From Planctomycetaceae bacterium (lineage in GTDB: Bacteria; Planctomycetota; UBA1135; GCA-002686595), in NCBI GenBank assembly GCA_011525785.1, contig WYBT01000040.1, positions 1 to 64,000 on the forward strand: 64,000 nt of DNA. The letters run 5' to 3'. Both the position numbers and the translations under genes were made by a program. The first letter of the stretch is position 1, and each line of letters starts with the position of its first letter. A model generated the notes under the pieces. The model saw nothing but the letters and a program-made list of their open reading frames with translations. It was not told the origin of the DNA and ran no database searches. This document shows positions 34,652 to 44,614 of the stretch, piece by piece.

Positions 34652-36394
34652 TCACTTGGACAGCTCCTCGAGCATCGCGCGAATCTTGTCGGTGACGACC
34701 TTGAGGTCGGCATCGATCTCCGCGAGCGGACGCGGCGGCTTGAAGACGTAGAAGTGGCGGTTGAAGGGGATCTCGTAGCCGACCTTGGTCTTCTCGTGGT
34801 CGATCCAGGCGTCGGGGGCGTGCGGGAGCACCTCGCGCTCGAAGTAGCGCTGCACGTCCTCCTGGAGCGGCACGTTCTCGGTGTCGCGCAGGTTGGCGTC
34901 GGGCTGCGGCTGGCCCTTCTGCTTGCCCTTGGTCGCGAGCACGACCTTGCCCCGCTCGTCGCGCAGCGGTCGCTCGACGGTGATCGTGCGGTAGCCGAAG
35001 TCCTCGTTCTTGAAGATGCGGCTGATCGGCGCGCCGTCGCGCGTCACTTCCTTGAACTTGCCGAAGATGCGCGTGATGTCGTCGATGTGCGCGTCGGAGA
35101 GTTCCTTGCGCTTGCTGCCAAGGCTCTTGCGCATCTTCTGCCAGAAGCTCGAGGCGTCGATGAGCTGCACCTTGCCCTTGCGCGCCTTGGGCTTGCGGTT
35201 GCTCACGACCCACACGTAGGTGGCGATGCCGGTGTTGTAGAACATGTCCGTCGGCAGGGCGACGATCGCCTCGACGAGGTCGTTCTCGAGCATGTAGCGG
35301 CGGATCTCGCTCTCTCCCGAGCCCGCGCCGCCAGTGAAGAGCGGCGAGCCGTTGAGCACGATGCCGAAGCGGCTGCCGCCCTCGCTTACCGGGCGCATCT
35401 TGGATACCAGGTGCAAGAGGAAGAGCAGCGAGCCATCGCTCACGCGCGGCAGGCCGGGGCCGAAGCGGCCGTTGAAGCCGTGCTCCTCCGCTTCGCGCCG
35501 CACTTCGCGCTCGATCTTCTTCCACTCCACGCCGAAGGGCGGGTTGGAGAGCATGTAGTCGAAGCGTTCAGCTTGCAGGCCGTCCTCGGAGAGGGTGTTG
35601 CCGAAGACGATGTTCGCGATGTCCTGGCCCTTGATCAGCATGTCGGCCTTGCAGATCGCGTAGGACTCGGGGTTCAGCTCCTGGCCGTACATCGACAGCC
35701 GCGCGCCCGGGTTGTGCGCGTGGAGGTACTCGCCCGCGATGCTGAGCATGCCGCCCGTGCCGGCCGTCGGGTCGTAGATCGTGCGCACGACGCCGGGCTT
35801 GGACAGCACGTCGTCGTCCTCGATGAAGATCAAGCTGACCATCAGCCGGATCACTTCGCGCGGCGTGAAGTGCTCCCCCGCCGTCTCGTTCGACAGTTCG
35901 GCGAACTTGCGGATCAGCTCCTCGAAGACCAGCCCCATGTCGGCGTTGCTGACGCGATCGGGGTGCAGATCGACGTTCGCGAACTTCTCGGTGACGAGGT
36001 ACAGGAGCTTGGCCTTCTGCAGCCGGTCGATCTGAGTCGCGAAGTCGAAGCGCTCGAAGATGTCACGCACCGGACCGGAGAAGGCCTGCACGTAGGCCCG
36101 CAGGTTCTCTCCGATGTGGTCCTGGTCCCCCAGCAGCGTGCCGAGGTCCAGCTTCGACGTGTTGTAGAACCCCACGCCGGCCTTGCGGATCAGGAACGGC
36201 TCCGGGTTGACCTTCGACTTCGAGCGTTCCGCGAGCTCCTTCAGCACCGCGGGCTTGGTCCGCTCGAGCACGCAGTCGAGGCGCCGCAGCACGGTGAACG
36301 GCAGGATCACCTTGCCGTAGTCGGACTGCTTGAAGTCGCCTCGGAGCAAGTCGGCTACGGACCACAGGAAGGCGGAGAGGTTGGTGTCAGGCAT
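34652..36394 (-). CDS. hsdM: Type I DNA N6-adenine methyltransferase (HsdM)
   Basis: A 580-residue modification subunit. It starts MPDTNLSAFLWSVADLLRG, the usual HsdM beginning, and has the SAM-binding motif DPTAGTGGML near residue 211 and the catalytic NPPF motif (LSNPPFGVEW) near 285, so it should transfer methyl groups to adenine N6. A lid-like TRYGNP-equivalent and C-terminal helices complete the family length. First gene of the hsd operon, followed by a 175-base gap to rhuM. The start at 36394 faces the divergent exported-protein gene, with 200 bases between them. Confidence 0.95.
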   Translation of the reverse strand: MPDTNLSAFLWSVADLLRGDFKQSDYGKVILPFTVLRRLDCVLERTKPAVLKELAERSKSKVNPEPFLIRKAGVGFYNTSKLDLGTLLGDQDHIGENLRAYVQAFSGPVRDIFERFDFATQIDRLQKAKLLYLVTEKFANVDLHPDRVSNADMGLVFEELIRKFAELSNETAGEHFTPREVIRLMVSLIFIEDDDVLSKPGVVRTIYDPTAGTGGMLSIAGEYLHAHNPGARLSMYGQELNPESYAICKADMLIKGQDIANIVFGNTLSEDGLQAERFDYMLSNPPFGVEWKKIEREVRREAEEHGFNGRFGPGLPRVSDGSLLFLLHLVSKMRPVSEGGSRFGIVLNGSPLFTGGAGSGESEIRRYMLENDLVEAIVALPTDMFYNTGIATYVWVVSNRKPKARKGKVQLIDASSFWQKMRKSLGSKRKELSDAHIDDITRIFGKFKEVTRDGAPISRIFKNEDFGYRTITVERPLRDERGKVVLATKGKQKGQPQPDANLRDTENVPLQEDVQRYFEREVLPHAPDAWIDHEKTKVGYEIPFNRHFYVFKPPRPLAEIDADLKVVTDKIRAMLEELSK

Positions 36395-36594
36395 CGGGCG
36401 CGCGAGTCGGGTTCGGAGGGCGGGCGATGGTACGGCGAGCAACGGTCGCCCGAGTGCGCCGCCGCAAGCGGCGAGATTTCTCGCGAACGCTGTCCAAGGC
36501 CGGCGGCGGGCCGTCACTTCGCGCTCGGTCGGCGGAGCGTTCGCAGGGCGCGGGCGCGCGTCGACTCCGTCCCCCACACGCCACGGACACACCG

Positions 36595-38394
36595 ATGCTC
36601 TCTCACTTCTCGACGCGGCGCGCCGGCCTGATCAGCCTGGCCGCGCTCACGCTGAACCTCGCCAGCACGGCGCAGAACCACATCCCGCACTTCTCGGTGA
36701 GCTGGCACGGCCCGACGGTCGGCGCGCTCGACTCGTTCACGGGCTTTCCGATCACCGAGGGCGACGTGCTCGTGCCGCCGGCGCCGGGCTTCCTGCCCGC
36801 CTTCGGGCCGCTCGCGGCGCCCGCGGTGCGCTACAAGGCCGGACCGGGCGCGGTCGGCGCGCACTTGGGCCTGGCGTTCCATCCCGTGTGCATGGGTCAC
36901 CCGGGCGGAACGCCGTGCCGCGTCGAAGTCGACGCGCTGTGCGACGGCTTGAGCTTGCTGCTGCAACAGAACCTGCCGGTGCGCACGCTGTTCTTCTCGA
37001 CCGACAAGTACGCGATCGGCGCCGGCCCGATGGTTCCGCCGCACGTGCCGAGCGAAGCGCCGCTGGGCGACTCGGCCGCAGACGTGATGGTGAACCTCGG
37101 CACGCCGCCGGGTCCCGCGGGTCCGTTCGCTTCGCCGATGCCCGGACACAGCGCCGTGCTCGACGGCGACGGTCTGCAGGGCGCGAGCGCGTTCCACTAC
37201 CGCGGCGTGGGGTTGCTCGAGCCGACGCTGCCCGGTCCGGCGCTGCCCGACACGGGCGACAACCTCGACGCGCTGATGCTGCGCGACAACAGCGCGACGA
37301 CCACGCCCTGGCCGATCTACGGCGTGTTCTTCTCGCTCGACGCGGCGTTCATCGATCCGCTCACGGGCATGCCCAACACGGGCTCGGCGGCGGCGAACGG
37401 CTTCCAGGGCGGCGACATCCTCAACACCGCCGTGCCCGGCGGCGCGCCGGCGGTGTGGGCCCCCGCAGCGCTCCTGGGGCTCGATGTGTTCGGCGCGGGC
37501 ACGGACGACCTCGACGCGCTGGTGATCTGCGAGAACGGCATCGCCGGCTATCAGCCCGCGGGCTTCCCCTACGGCTGGAACCTCGGCCGCGACATGGTGC
37601 TGTTCTCGGTGCGGCGCGGCTCGGCCCTGATCGGCGCGCCCGACAGCATCTTCGGCCTGCCGATCAGCGAAGGCGACATCCTCGTGCCGCCGCCCGCGGG
37701 CAGCCTCAATCCGTTCCCGGGCATCTTCTTCGCGGCCGAGAACCTGGGCCTGGTGACCGCGCGCAACACGCCCGGCGCGATCAACGACGAGCTCGACGCG
37801 GCCGACATCGCGACGCAGCCCTTGTACGACTGCAACGGCAACGGGCGCGAGGACGCGCTCGACATCGCCTTCGGGCTCTCGCTCGACGTCAACAACAACG
37901 GCATCCCCGACGAGTGCGAGCCGGTGACGCTGATCACGCAGTTCTGCTTCTGCCCCGCGCCGCTGGGGCCGTGTGGGAACAACGATGCCGCGGCGGGCTG
38001 CGCCAACTCGACCGGCGTGGGCGCGCTGATGAGCGCGGCGGGCTCGACCAGCATCGCGCTCGACAACCTGGTGCTCACGACCTCGCAACTGCCGACCTTC
38101 AAGCAGTGCATCACGATCATGAGCGCCAACACGATCGCTCCCGTGCCGTTCTTCGACGGGCGGCGCTGCCTGCAGAGTCCGTTCTCGCGCTTCGGCGTGC
38201 AGAACAGCGGCGCGGCGGGCCAGACCGTGATCGGACCGGGGCTCTCGGCCTACTCGATCGCGAACTTCCCGGCCATCAACTGGATCCTGGCGGGCACGAC
38301 CTTCGGCTTCCAGACCTGGTACCGCGACCCGACCGGCCCGTGCGGTCAGGCCTCGAACATCTCGAGCGCCGTGAAGGCCTCCTTCGTGCCGTGA
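36595..38394 (+). CDS. Exported protein with EF-hand-like motif and C-terminal WYRDP domain
   Basis: A 599-residue protein with signal peptide MLSHFSTRRAGLISLAALTLNLAST. Two long related halves repeat FxxSWHGPTVGALDSFTGFPITEGDVLVP-like and FSVRRGSALIGAPDSIFGLPISEGDILVP-like segments near residues 20-60 and 338-370, so it is internally duplicated. A dockerin/EF-hand-like segment with DCNGNGRED and DVNNNGIPDECE follows near 410-445, a motif common in planctomycete exported proteins. The last ~150 residues hold a Cys-rich domain ending GFQTWYRDPTGPCG, distantly like the shared C-terminal domain. Function unknown. Confidence 0.8.
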   Translation: MLSHFSTRRAGLISLAALTLNLASTAQNHIPHFSVSWHGPTVGALDSFTGFPITEGDVLVPPAPGFLPAFGPLAAPAVRYKAGPGAVGAHLGLAFHPVCMGHPGGTPCRVEVDALCDGLSLLLQQNLPVRTLFFSTDKYAIGAGPMVPPHVPSEAPLGDSAADVMVNLGTPPGPAGPFASPMPGHSAVLDGDGLQGASAFHYRGVGLLEPTLPGPALPDTGDNLDALMLRDNSATTTPWPIYGVFFSLDAAFIDPLTGMPNTGSAAANGFQGGDILNTAVPGGAPAVWAPAALLGLDVFGAGTDDLDALVICENGIAGYQPAGFPYGWNLGRDMVLFSVRRGSALIGAPDSIFGLPISEGDILVPPPAGSLNPFPGIFFAAENLGLVTARNTPGAINDELDAADIATQPLYDCNGNGREDALDIAFGLSLDVNNNGIPDECEPVTLITQFCFCPAPLGPCGNNDAAAGCANSTGVGALMSAAGSTSIALDNLVLTTSQLPTFKQCITIMSANTIAPVPFFDGRRCLQSPFSRFGVQNSGAAGQTVIGPGLSAYSIANFPAINWILAGTTFGFQTWYRDPTGPCGQASNISSAVKASFVP

Positions 38395-38427
38395 GCTGAG
38401 CGGCGCGGCGCTCGCGACGCTGCAAGA

Positions 38428-38462
38428 CGGGGCGGTCCACGCGGGCCGCCCCGCTCGCTTTT
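38428..38462 (+). terminator. Probable Rho-independent terminator
   Basis: An eight-base GC stem, CGGGGCGG with CCGCCCCG, encloses a ten-base loop and is followed six bases later by TTTT. It lies 33 bases after the stop of the exported-protein gene. The short T tract makes it moderate in strength. Confidence 0.6.
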
Positions 38463-38531
38463 CGGCGCAGAACCCGGCCGCAGACTTCAGACGCAGCCGG
38501 GGCGCCGACCGATGTAGCGCGCCGCCCCCCG

Positions 38532-39365
38532 ATGCGCTTGGTTCTCGCCTCCGCCGTGCGCGAGCACGACTCCGACTTCGTCGCGCGCGAATCCGCGTGG
38601 CGTCTGAGCGCGGCATGGATCGCGATCGCGCTCGTGGGACTGGCGTGGTGCCTGGTTCCGCTGGTGCGCGGCGGTCCGCTGTGGTTCGGGCTCGTGTTCG
38701 GCCTGCCGTGCGTGGCGTTCGCGGCCTGGATGGCGCGCTCGGTCGTGCGGCTGTGGCGCTCGAGCTGGTGGATCCTGCGCGTGCGGCGCGACGGACTCGC
38801 GCTGCGCCTGCGCAGCCAGCTCAACAGCGACCTGCCCGACGAGTGGGCCAACGTGGTGCTGCTCGAGCGCCAGGACGTGCGCCGCGTGGTCGCCGAGCGC
38901 GTCGATCTGCGCGGCCTTTCCCACGAGAGCGCCGTGAACACGCCGCGCGTGCGCCTGTCGTTCGAACTGACTTCGCCCGTGCGCGCCGAGGTGCGGCGTT
39001 CGCTCGAGCGCGAACTCGACCCCGGCATCCGCGGGCGCACGCACCTGCGCGCCGCCGTGGCGACCATCGAGCGCGAGGACTCGCTCAGCGTGAGCTGGAG
39101 CGGACCGTCGCTGCGGCTCGAGCCGAGCCTGCGCGCCACGCTGCGCGAGCTGGAACGCCTTGGCTACCCGGTGGAGCGCGAACTCAAGCGCACCACGCTC
39201 GAGTGGAGCCGACTCGACCGCGCGGAGCGCGAGCGGCGCATCGACGAACTCGTGCGCAGCGGCGACATGCTCGGCGCGATCCGGCTGTGGCGCCTGGAGC
39301 ACGGCGGCGGCCTGGCCGAGGCCAAGGCGGCGGTCGAGCGCCGCGACAAGCGCAACGCGGCGTGA
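38532..39365 (+). CDS. Membrane protein of unknown function
   Basis: A 277-residue protein with two closely spaced hydrophobic helices at about 24-45 and 50-72 (WIAIALVGLAWCLVPLV and LWFGLVFGLPCVAFAAWMA), followed by a cytosolic region rich in Arg and Glu. The last ~50 residues read DELVRSGDMLGAIRLWRLEHGGGLAEAKAAVE, which resembles the C-terminal helix pair of ribosomal protein L7/L12 (xxLKEAKxxVE) and may be a protein-binding module. I recognise no family for the whole. It lies upstream of an ECF sigma gene, 120 bases away, with no obvious coupling. Confidence 0.7.
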   Translation: MRLVLASAVREHDSDFVARESAWRLSAAWIAIALVGLAWCLVPLVRGGPLWFGLVFGLPCVAFAAWMARSVVRLWRSSWWILRVRRDGLALRLRSQLNSDLPDEWANVVLLERQDVRRVVAERVDLRGLSHESAVNTPRVRLSFELTSPVRAEVRRSLERELDPGIRGRTHLRAAVATIEREDSLSVSWSGPSLRLEPSLRATLRELERLGYPVERELKRTTLEWSRLDRAERERRIDELVRSGDMLGAIRLWRLEHGGGLAEAKAAVERRDKRNAA

Positions 39366-39485
39366 AGGCGCAGGCCGCGCGGGATCTCGAGTCGCGCGCG
39401 GAGCGGGAGTCGGCGCGAGGCGCCGCTCGCCACCCCATGTGCTGCGAGCGACACCGCGCGCGGCGCCGTACAGTCGCGCGCGGCG

Positions 39486-40214
39486 ATGGACTCGACCCCG
39501 ACCTCGGAGCGCGACTTCGCGCTGACGCGCTGGAGCCTGATCCGCCGCGCGGGCGAGGCCGATGCGGACGTTGCGCGCGCGGCGCTCGAGGAGCTGTGCC
39601 GCGCGTACTGGCTCCCGCTGTACGCCTTCGCGCGGCGCTCGGGGCTCGACGCGCACGCCGCCGAGGACATCGTGCAGGGCTTCTTCGCCGAGCTGATCGC
39701 GCGCCGCGACTTCGAGCGCTTGAGCCAGGACAAGGGCCGCTTCCGCTCGTTCCTGCTCGCCGCGCTGCAGCACTTCGTCTCCAAGCACCGCGCGGCCGAG
39801 CGCGCGCTCAAGCGCGGCGGCGGCGCGAAGGCCCTGCCGATCGACACGCACGACGCCGACGAGCGCCTGGGGCTCGCCGCGCGCGCGGACGAGAGCGCCG
39901 AGCGCGCCTTCGAACGCGCCTGGGCGCGCGAGCTGCTCAGCGGCGCCGTCGACGACCTCGAGCGCGAGTACGCCGCCACGGGCCGGCGCGCGGTGTTCGA
40001 GGCGCTCAAGCACACGCTGCAGGGCGAGGGCTACGATCCGCAGCGCGTGGCGAGCGAGCTGGGCGCCACCGAAGGCGCCGTCAAGGTCGCCGCGCACCGC
40101 CTGCGCACGCGCTTCGGCGAAGCGTTGCGCGCGCGCATCGCGCAGACCGTTTCGAGCGCCGCCGAGGTCGAGGCCGAGCTGCGCGAGCTGTTCCGCGCGC
40201 TCAGCGGCCCCTGA
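39486..40214 (+). CDS. ECF-type RNA polymerase sigma factor
   Basis: A 242-residue sigma-70 family protein of the long planctomycete type. Region 2 is at about 10-115: FALTRWSLIRRA, YWLPLYAFARRSG, AAEDIVQGFFAELI, then KGRFRSFLLAALQHFV. Region 4 is at about 150-220: AVFEALKHTLQGEGY and VASELGATEGAVKVAAHRLR. A short tail SAAEVEAELRELFRAL follows, repeated downstream as a remnant. In this type the partner is commonly a Ser/Thr kinase with an N-terminal CxxC zinc motif; such a gene starts at 41468. Confidence 0.88.
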   Translation: MDSTPTSERDFALTRWSLIRRAGEADADVARAALEELCRAYWLPLYAFARRSGLDAHAAEDIVQGFFAELIARRDFERLSQDKGRFRSFLLAALQHFVSKHRAAERALKRGGGAKALPIDTHDADERLGLAARADESAERAFERAWARELLSGAVDDLEREYAATGRRAVFEALKHTLQGEGYDPQRVASELGATEGAVKVAAHRLRTRFGEALRARIAQTVSSAAEVEAELRELFRALSGP

Positions 40215-40329
40215 CGAAGAGCTGCGGCGCCAGTTGTGGCCGCGAGCTGGATCGCGCGAGCACCGCGATCGCCGACGGGCTCGAGCTGCTTGCCACGCGT
40301 TCCGCGACGATGCTCGCGGCGCGAATCCG

Positions 40330-40420
40330 GCGTGCGCGCACCGCACACCGAGCTTTGAGCGCCGCCGAGGTCGAGGCCGAGCTGCGCGAACTGCTGAGCG
40401 TGCTCAGCCGATCGAGTTGA
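40330..40420 (+). pseudogene. Duplicated C-terminal tail of an ECF sigma gene
   Basis: The frame ending at 40420 reads RRARTAHRALSAAEVEAELR then ELLSVLSRSS. This nearly repeats the end of the sigma protein encoded just upstream (RARIAQTVSSAAEVEAELRE then LFRALSGP), and about 50 bases are almost identical (40,157 onward compared with 40,360 onward). No other part of a sigma gene lies between, so it is a remnant of a lost second copy or of a local duplication. It overlaps the 3' end of the flagellin gene on the other strand by 17 bases. Confidence 0.7.
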
Positions 40421-41231
40421 TCAGCTGCAAGACCAACTGAGGCTGCGCGTTGGCCTGCGCGAGCACGGAGATCGCCGACTGCTGCAGGATCTGGTTGCGC
40501 AGGAGGTCCGCCGTCTCGAGCGCCATGTCGACGTCGCGGATGCGCGACTCGGCGGCTGCGAGGTTGTCGCGGCTGGAGAGGATCGAGCGGATCGAGCTCT
40601 CCAGGCGATTCTGCGTCGCGCCGAACACGCCGCGCGCGGAAGTGACGTCGTCGAGCGCGGCGTCGAGCGCGGCCAGCGCGCTCTGGGCGCCGCCCGTGCT
40701 CGCCACGGACAGCCCGTTGAGGCCCAGTTGAGTCGTGGTCACGTCGCCCAGCGCGACGGAGATGGTCTGACCGGCCTGGGCGCCGACCTGCAGCGCGAGC
40801 GCGGCCGAGCTGCCGTCGAGCAACTGCACGCCGTTGAAGCTGGTCTGGCCCGCGACGCGCGCGATCTCCTGGGTGAGCGCCTGGAACTCGGTGTCGAGCG
40901 CGGCGCGGTCGACGCTCGAGAGCGTGCCGTTCGCGGCCTGCACCGCGAGCTCGCGCATGCGAATGAGATTGCCGTCGACCTCGGCCAGCGCTCCGTCGGC
41001 AGTCTGGACCAGCGAGATGCCGTCCTGCGCGTTGCGGCTCGCCACGGTGAGCGAGCGGATCTGCGCGCGCATGCGCTCGGAGATCCCCAGTCCCGCGGCG
41101 TCGTCGGCGGCCGTGGCGATGCGCAGGCCGCTCGAAAGTCGCGCGAAGTTGCCCGCCAGACGCGTGGTGACGGCGGAGAGGTTCCGCTGCGCCGCCAGCG
41201 CGGCGAGGTTGGTGTTGATGCGCAGTCCCAC
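40404..41231 (-). CDS. Flagellin, short form
   Basis: A 275-residue flagellin. The D0/D1 N-terminal helices are clear: GLRINTNLAALAAQRNL, LSSGLRIATAADDAAGL and SLVQTADGALAEV. The C-terminal helix pair is DVDMALETADLLRNQIL then QQSAISVLAQANAQPQLVLQLI. The variable middle domains D2/D3 are almost absent (only about 70 residues), so the filament subunit would be close to a minimal core. The GTG at 41231 immediately precedes the conserved GLRINTN start. No other flagellar gene is in the window. It would be exported by the flagellar type III system and polymerise into the filament. Confidence 0.92.
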   Translation of the reverse strand: MGLRINTNLAALAAQRNLSAVTTRLAGNFARLSSGLRIATAADDAAGLGISERMRAQIRSLTVASRNAQDGISLVQTADGALAEVDGNLIRMRELAVQAANGTLSSVDRAALDTEFQALTQEIARVAGQTSFNGVQLLDGSSAALALQVGAQAGQTISVALGDVTTTQLGLNGLSVASTGGAQSALAALDAALDDVTSARGVFGATQNRLESSIRSILSSRDNLAAAESRIRDVDMALETADLLRNQILQQSAISVLAQANAQPQLVLQLINSIG

Positions 41232-41467
41232 GGAGTTTCGACCGGCTCGGCGCCGGCGCACGCAGCGTCATCGGAGCCTTGCACCAGAGTTGGCGAGCCG
41301 ATCGCGGCTTCCTGCGATCCCAGGCCGCGTGCTCGGCACCTTCTTCCGACGCGCGTGCGAGCGCGGCGCGTGGCTCGGGGCGACTTTCCGGCAAGATTGC
41401 GCGCCTGGGCCTGTAATCCGCGCGACGCCCTGCGTCTGAGCCCGCTGCGCCGCCCCAACGCACCTCC

Positions 41468-42696
<1,229 letters not shown>

Positions 42697-42700
<4 letters not shown>

Positions 42701-42852
42701 ACTCCATCGAAGCCGGAACCGGCTACCTCGCCATCGTGGCCATGCTCTACAGCCTCGTGATCACGATCCTCTGGCTCTCGATCGGCTGGCGCGCAATGCG
42801 CGCTCACGAACGCATCGCCGACATCCTCGAGCGGCGCGCCAAGGGCGAGTGA
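42697..42852 (+). CDS. Small single-helix membrane protein coupled to the kinase
   Basis: A 51-residue protein, MNSIEAGTGYLAIVAMLYSL then VITILWLSIGWRAMRAHERI and ADILERRAKGE. One membrane helix lies at residues about 10-32, followed by an amphipathic, charged tail. Its ATG overlaps the kinase stop (ATGA), and it ends two bases before the convergent kinase gene's stop. I recognise no family. The coupling suggests it works with the kinase at the membrane, which is inference. Confidence 0.7.
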
Positions 42853-42853
42853 T

Positions 42854-44467
42854 TCAGCGCAGACGGTCGAGCAGAGCGTTGCTGTAGGGCAACCACTCGA
42901 GCAGCGGCGCGAGGCTGCGGAAGAACTCGAGCGCCTCGGGGTCTTCCGCGCGTCCCGTGACGGCGTACATGGACCAGTACGCATCGCCCGCGAGCGCATA
43001 CCAGCCGATCGCGCCGCCGCCGATCGCCGCGTAGCCGATCGCTAGCCCGCCGAAGGCGAGCCCGCCGATGGCCCAGCCGCCGAGTGCGAACAACAGGCCG
43101 AGCGAGAGCCCTGCGAACGAGATCAAGCCCGCGCCTAGCCCGCCGATCGCGATACCGCCGCACGAAAGTCCGCCGATCGCGATGCCGCCGATCGCCACGT
43201 CGCCGATCGCGATCCAACCCTTCGCCACGCGTCGCTTGCGCGCAGAACCGACGCCGCCGTTGATGTGGACCAGCGGCAAACCCAGGAAGTGCGCGCTCGA
43301 GCGGTAGCCGCCGGTCTGGCTGCGCAGTCCGGCGAGCATGTCGCGCAGCACGCCACCGCTGAGCGCGCGCGCGGCCGTGGGTTCGCCCGCTGCGAGAGCT
43401 TGGCAGTCCGCGGCGAGCTCCATCGCCGAGAAGTAGCGGCCCGCGGGCTCGCGCTGCATCGCGCGTCGGACCAGCGCCTGCGCGTCGGCGCTCGCGCGGC
43501 GGTTGAGCGAGCGCAAGTCGGGCGGCGCGTCGCTGCGCAGCGCCTCGAGCACGGCCATGAAGCTCGCGCCCGTGAACGGACAGCGGCCCGCGAGGCCTTC
43601 GTAGAGCGTGACGCCGAAGCTGTAGATGTCGCTGCGCGCGTCGACGCGGTGCGCGGTGATCGCGGCCTGTTCGGGCGACATGTAGTGCGGCGTGCCGAGC
43701 GGTTCGCCCGTCAGCGAGAGCCCGGGCTCGCCGTCGCCCTTGGCGAGGCCGAAGTCGCCGAGCAGCGCGCGTCCATCGGTCGTGATCAGGATGTTCGAGG
43801 GCTTGATGTCGCGGTGCACGAGCCCGAGGTCGTGCGTGACGGCGAGTGCGCGCGCAATCGGCGTGAGCAGGCTCGCGAGCGCTTGCTCGAAGCTCTGCGC
43901 GCCGAAGAACTGCGGCGCTTGGCCCAGCGCGCGGGCGAGGTCTTGTGCGCGGCGCTGCTCGGGCGCAGGGAGCTTGGCGTAGGCATCGGCGAGCGTGCCG
44001 CCTTCGATGTGCTCCATCGCCAGCCAGTGGTGGCCGTCGTTATCGCCCACCGCGTGGACCTGCACGATGTGCGGGTGCTTGAGGCGCGCCGCAGCCAGCG
44101 CCTCGCGGTGGAAGCGCTCGACGTGGCGCGGCTCGAGTGCGAGGCCGGGGCGCAGCACCTTGAGCGCGACGGAGCGTTGAAGGTCGAGCTGCGTCGCGAG
44201 GTAGACGTGCGCCATGCCGCCGCGACCGATCTCGCGCTCGATGCGGTAGCCGGCGAGCACGACTCCCGGGCCGAGCAGCTTCAAGCCGCTCGCGGGATTC
44301 GTGCGTCCAGCGCGCATCAGTCGCAGGCAGCGCGCCAGCGCGTCGCGGTACTGCACCGGCAGCCGCTCCAGGAGGTCCTCGCCCGCGTCGTCGGCATTGC
44401 GCGCCAGGCGTTGGGCGTACTGCTCCACGAGGGAGTCGAGTTGGTCGTCGAGGGGGCGGGGCTGCAT
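42854..44467 (-). CDS. Ser/Thr protein kinase with glycine-rich hydrophobic repeat tail
   Basis: A 537-residue kinase. A helical lead (1-65) precedes the kinase domain (about 74-355) with GRGGMAHVY (81-89), Lys103 in VALKVL, HRDIKPSN (218-225), GDFGLAK (237-243) and YMSPEQA. The tail (about 422-495) is a run of AIGG-type repeats: IAIGDVAIGGIAIGGLSCGG, then IAIGGLGAG and GGLAFGGLAIGYAAIGGG. This resembles the Gly/Ala/Ile five- or six-residue repeats of membrane-inserted or beta-solenoid modules rather than a single helix. A short helical end follows. The ECF sigma gene at 44615 lies just upstream on the same strand. Confidence 0.88.
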   Translation of the reverse strand: MQPRPLDDQLDSLVEQYAQRLARNADDAGEDLLERLPVQYRDALARCLRLMRAGRTNPASGLKLLGPGVVLAGYRIEREIGRGGMAHVYLATQLDLQRSVALKVLRPGLALEPRHVERFHREALAAARLKHPHIVQVHAVGDNDGHHWLAMEHIEGGTLADAYAKLPAPEQRRAQDLARALGQAPQFFGAQSFEQALASLLTPIARALAVTHDLGLVHRDIKPSNILITTDGRALLGDFGLAKGDGEPGLSLTGEPLGTPHYMSPEQAAITAHRVDARSDIYSFGVTLYEGLAGRCPFTGASFMAVLEALRSDAPPDLRSLNRRASADAQALVRRAMQREPAGRYFSAMELAADCQALAAGEPTAARALSGGVLRDMLAGLRSQTGGYRSSAHFLGLPLVHINGGVGSARKRRVAKGWIAIGDVAIGGIAIGGLSCGGIAIGGLGAGLISFAGLSLGLLFALGGWAIGGLAFGGLAIGYAAIGGGAIGWYALAGDAYWSMYAVTGRAEDPEALEFFRSLAPLLEWLPYSNALLDRLR

Positions 44468-44614
44468 GGGCCTTCCAGCGTTGGCGCGGGCGGGATTCGT
44501 CGCGGAGAGCGGAGAAATTCTCAATGCGGCACTCGACCGCGTTGAACTGCTTGTCTTGTCGCCGCGACGTTCCCGCGATCCTCGCGGAACGCGGGGATCC
44601 CCGGAAGTAGTAGC

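Noticed and set aside
36595..38394. The protein at 36595 as a fourth full copy of the shared C-terminal domain
   Set aside because: Only the WYRDP core and spacing of a few cysteines agree; the GGTLCV and RTP motifs are missing, so it is called a distant relative at most.
44560..44605. Inverted repeat between the sigma and kinase genes as a terminator or operator
   Set aside because: The arms match imperfectly (an extra base) and no other signal supports it.
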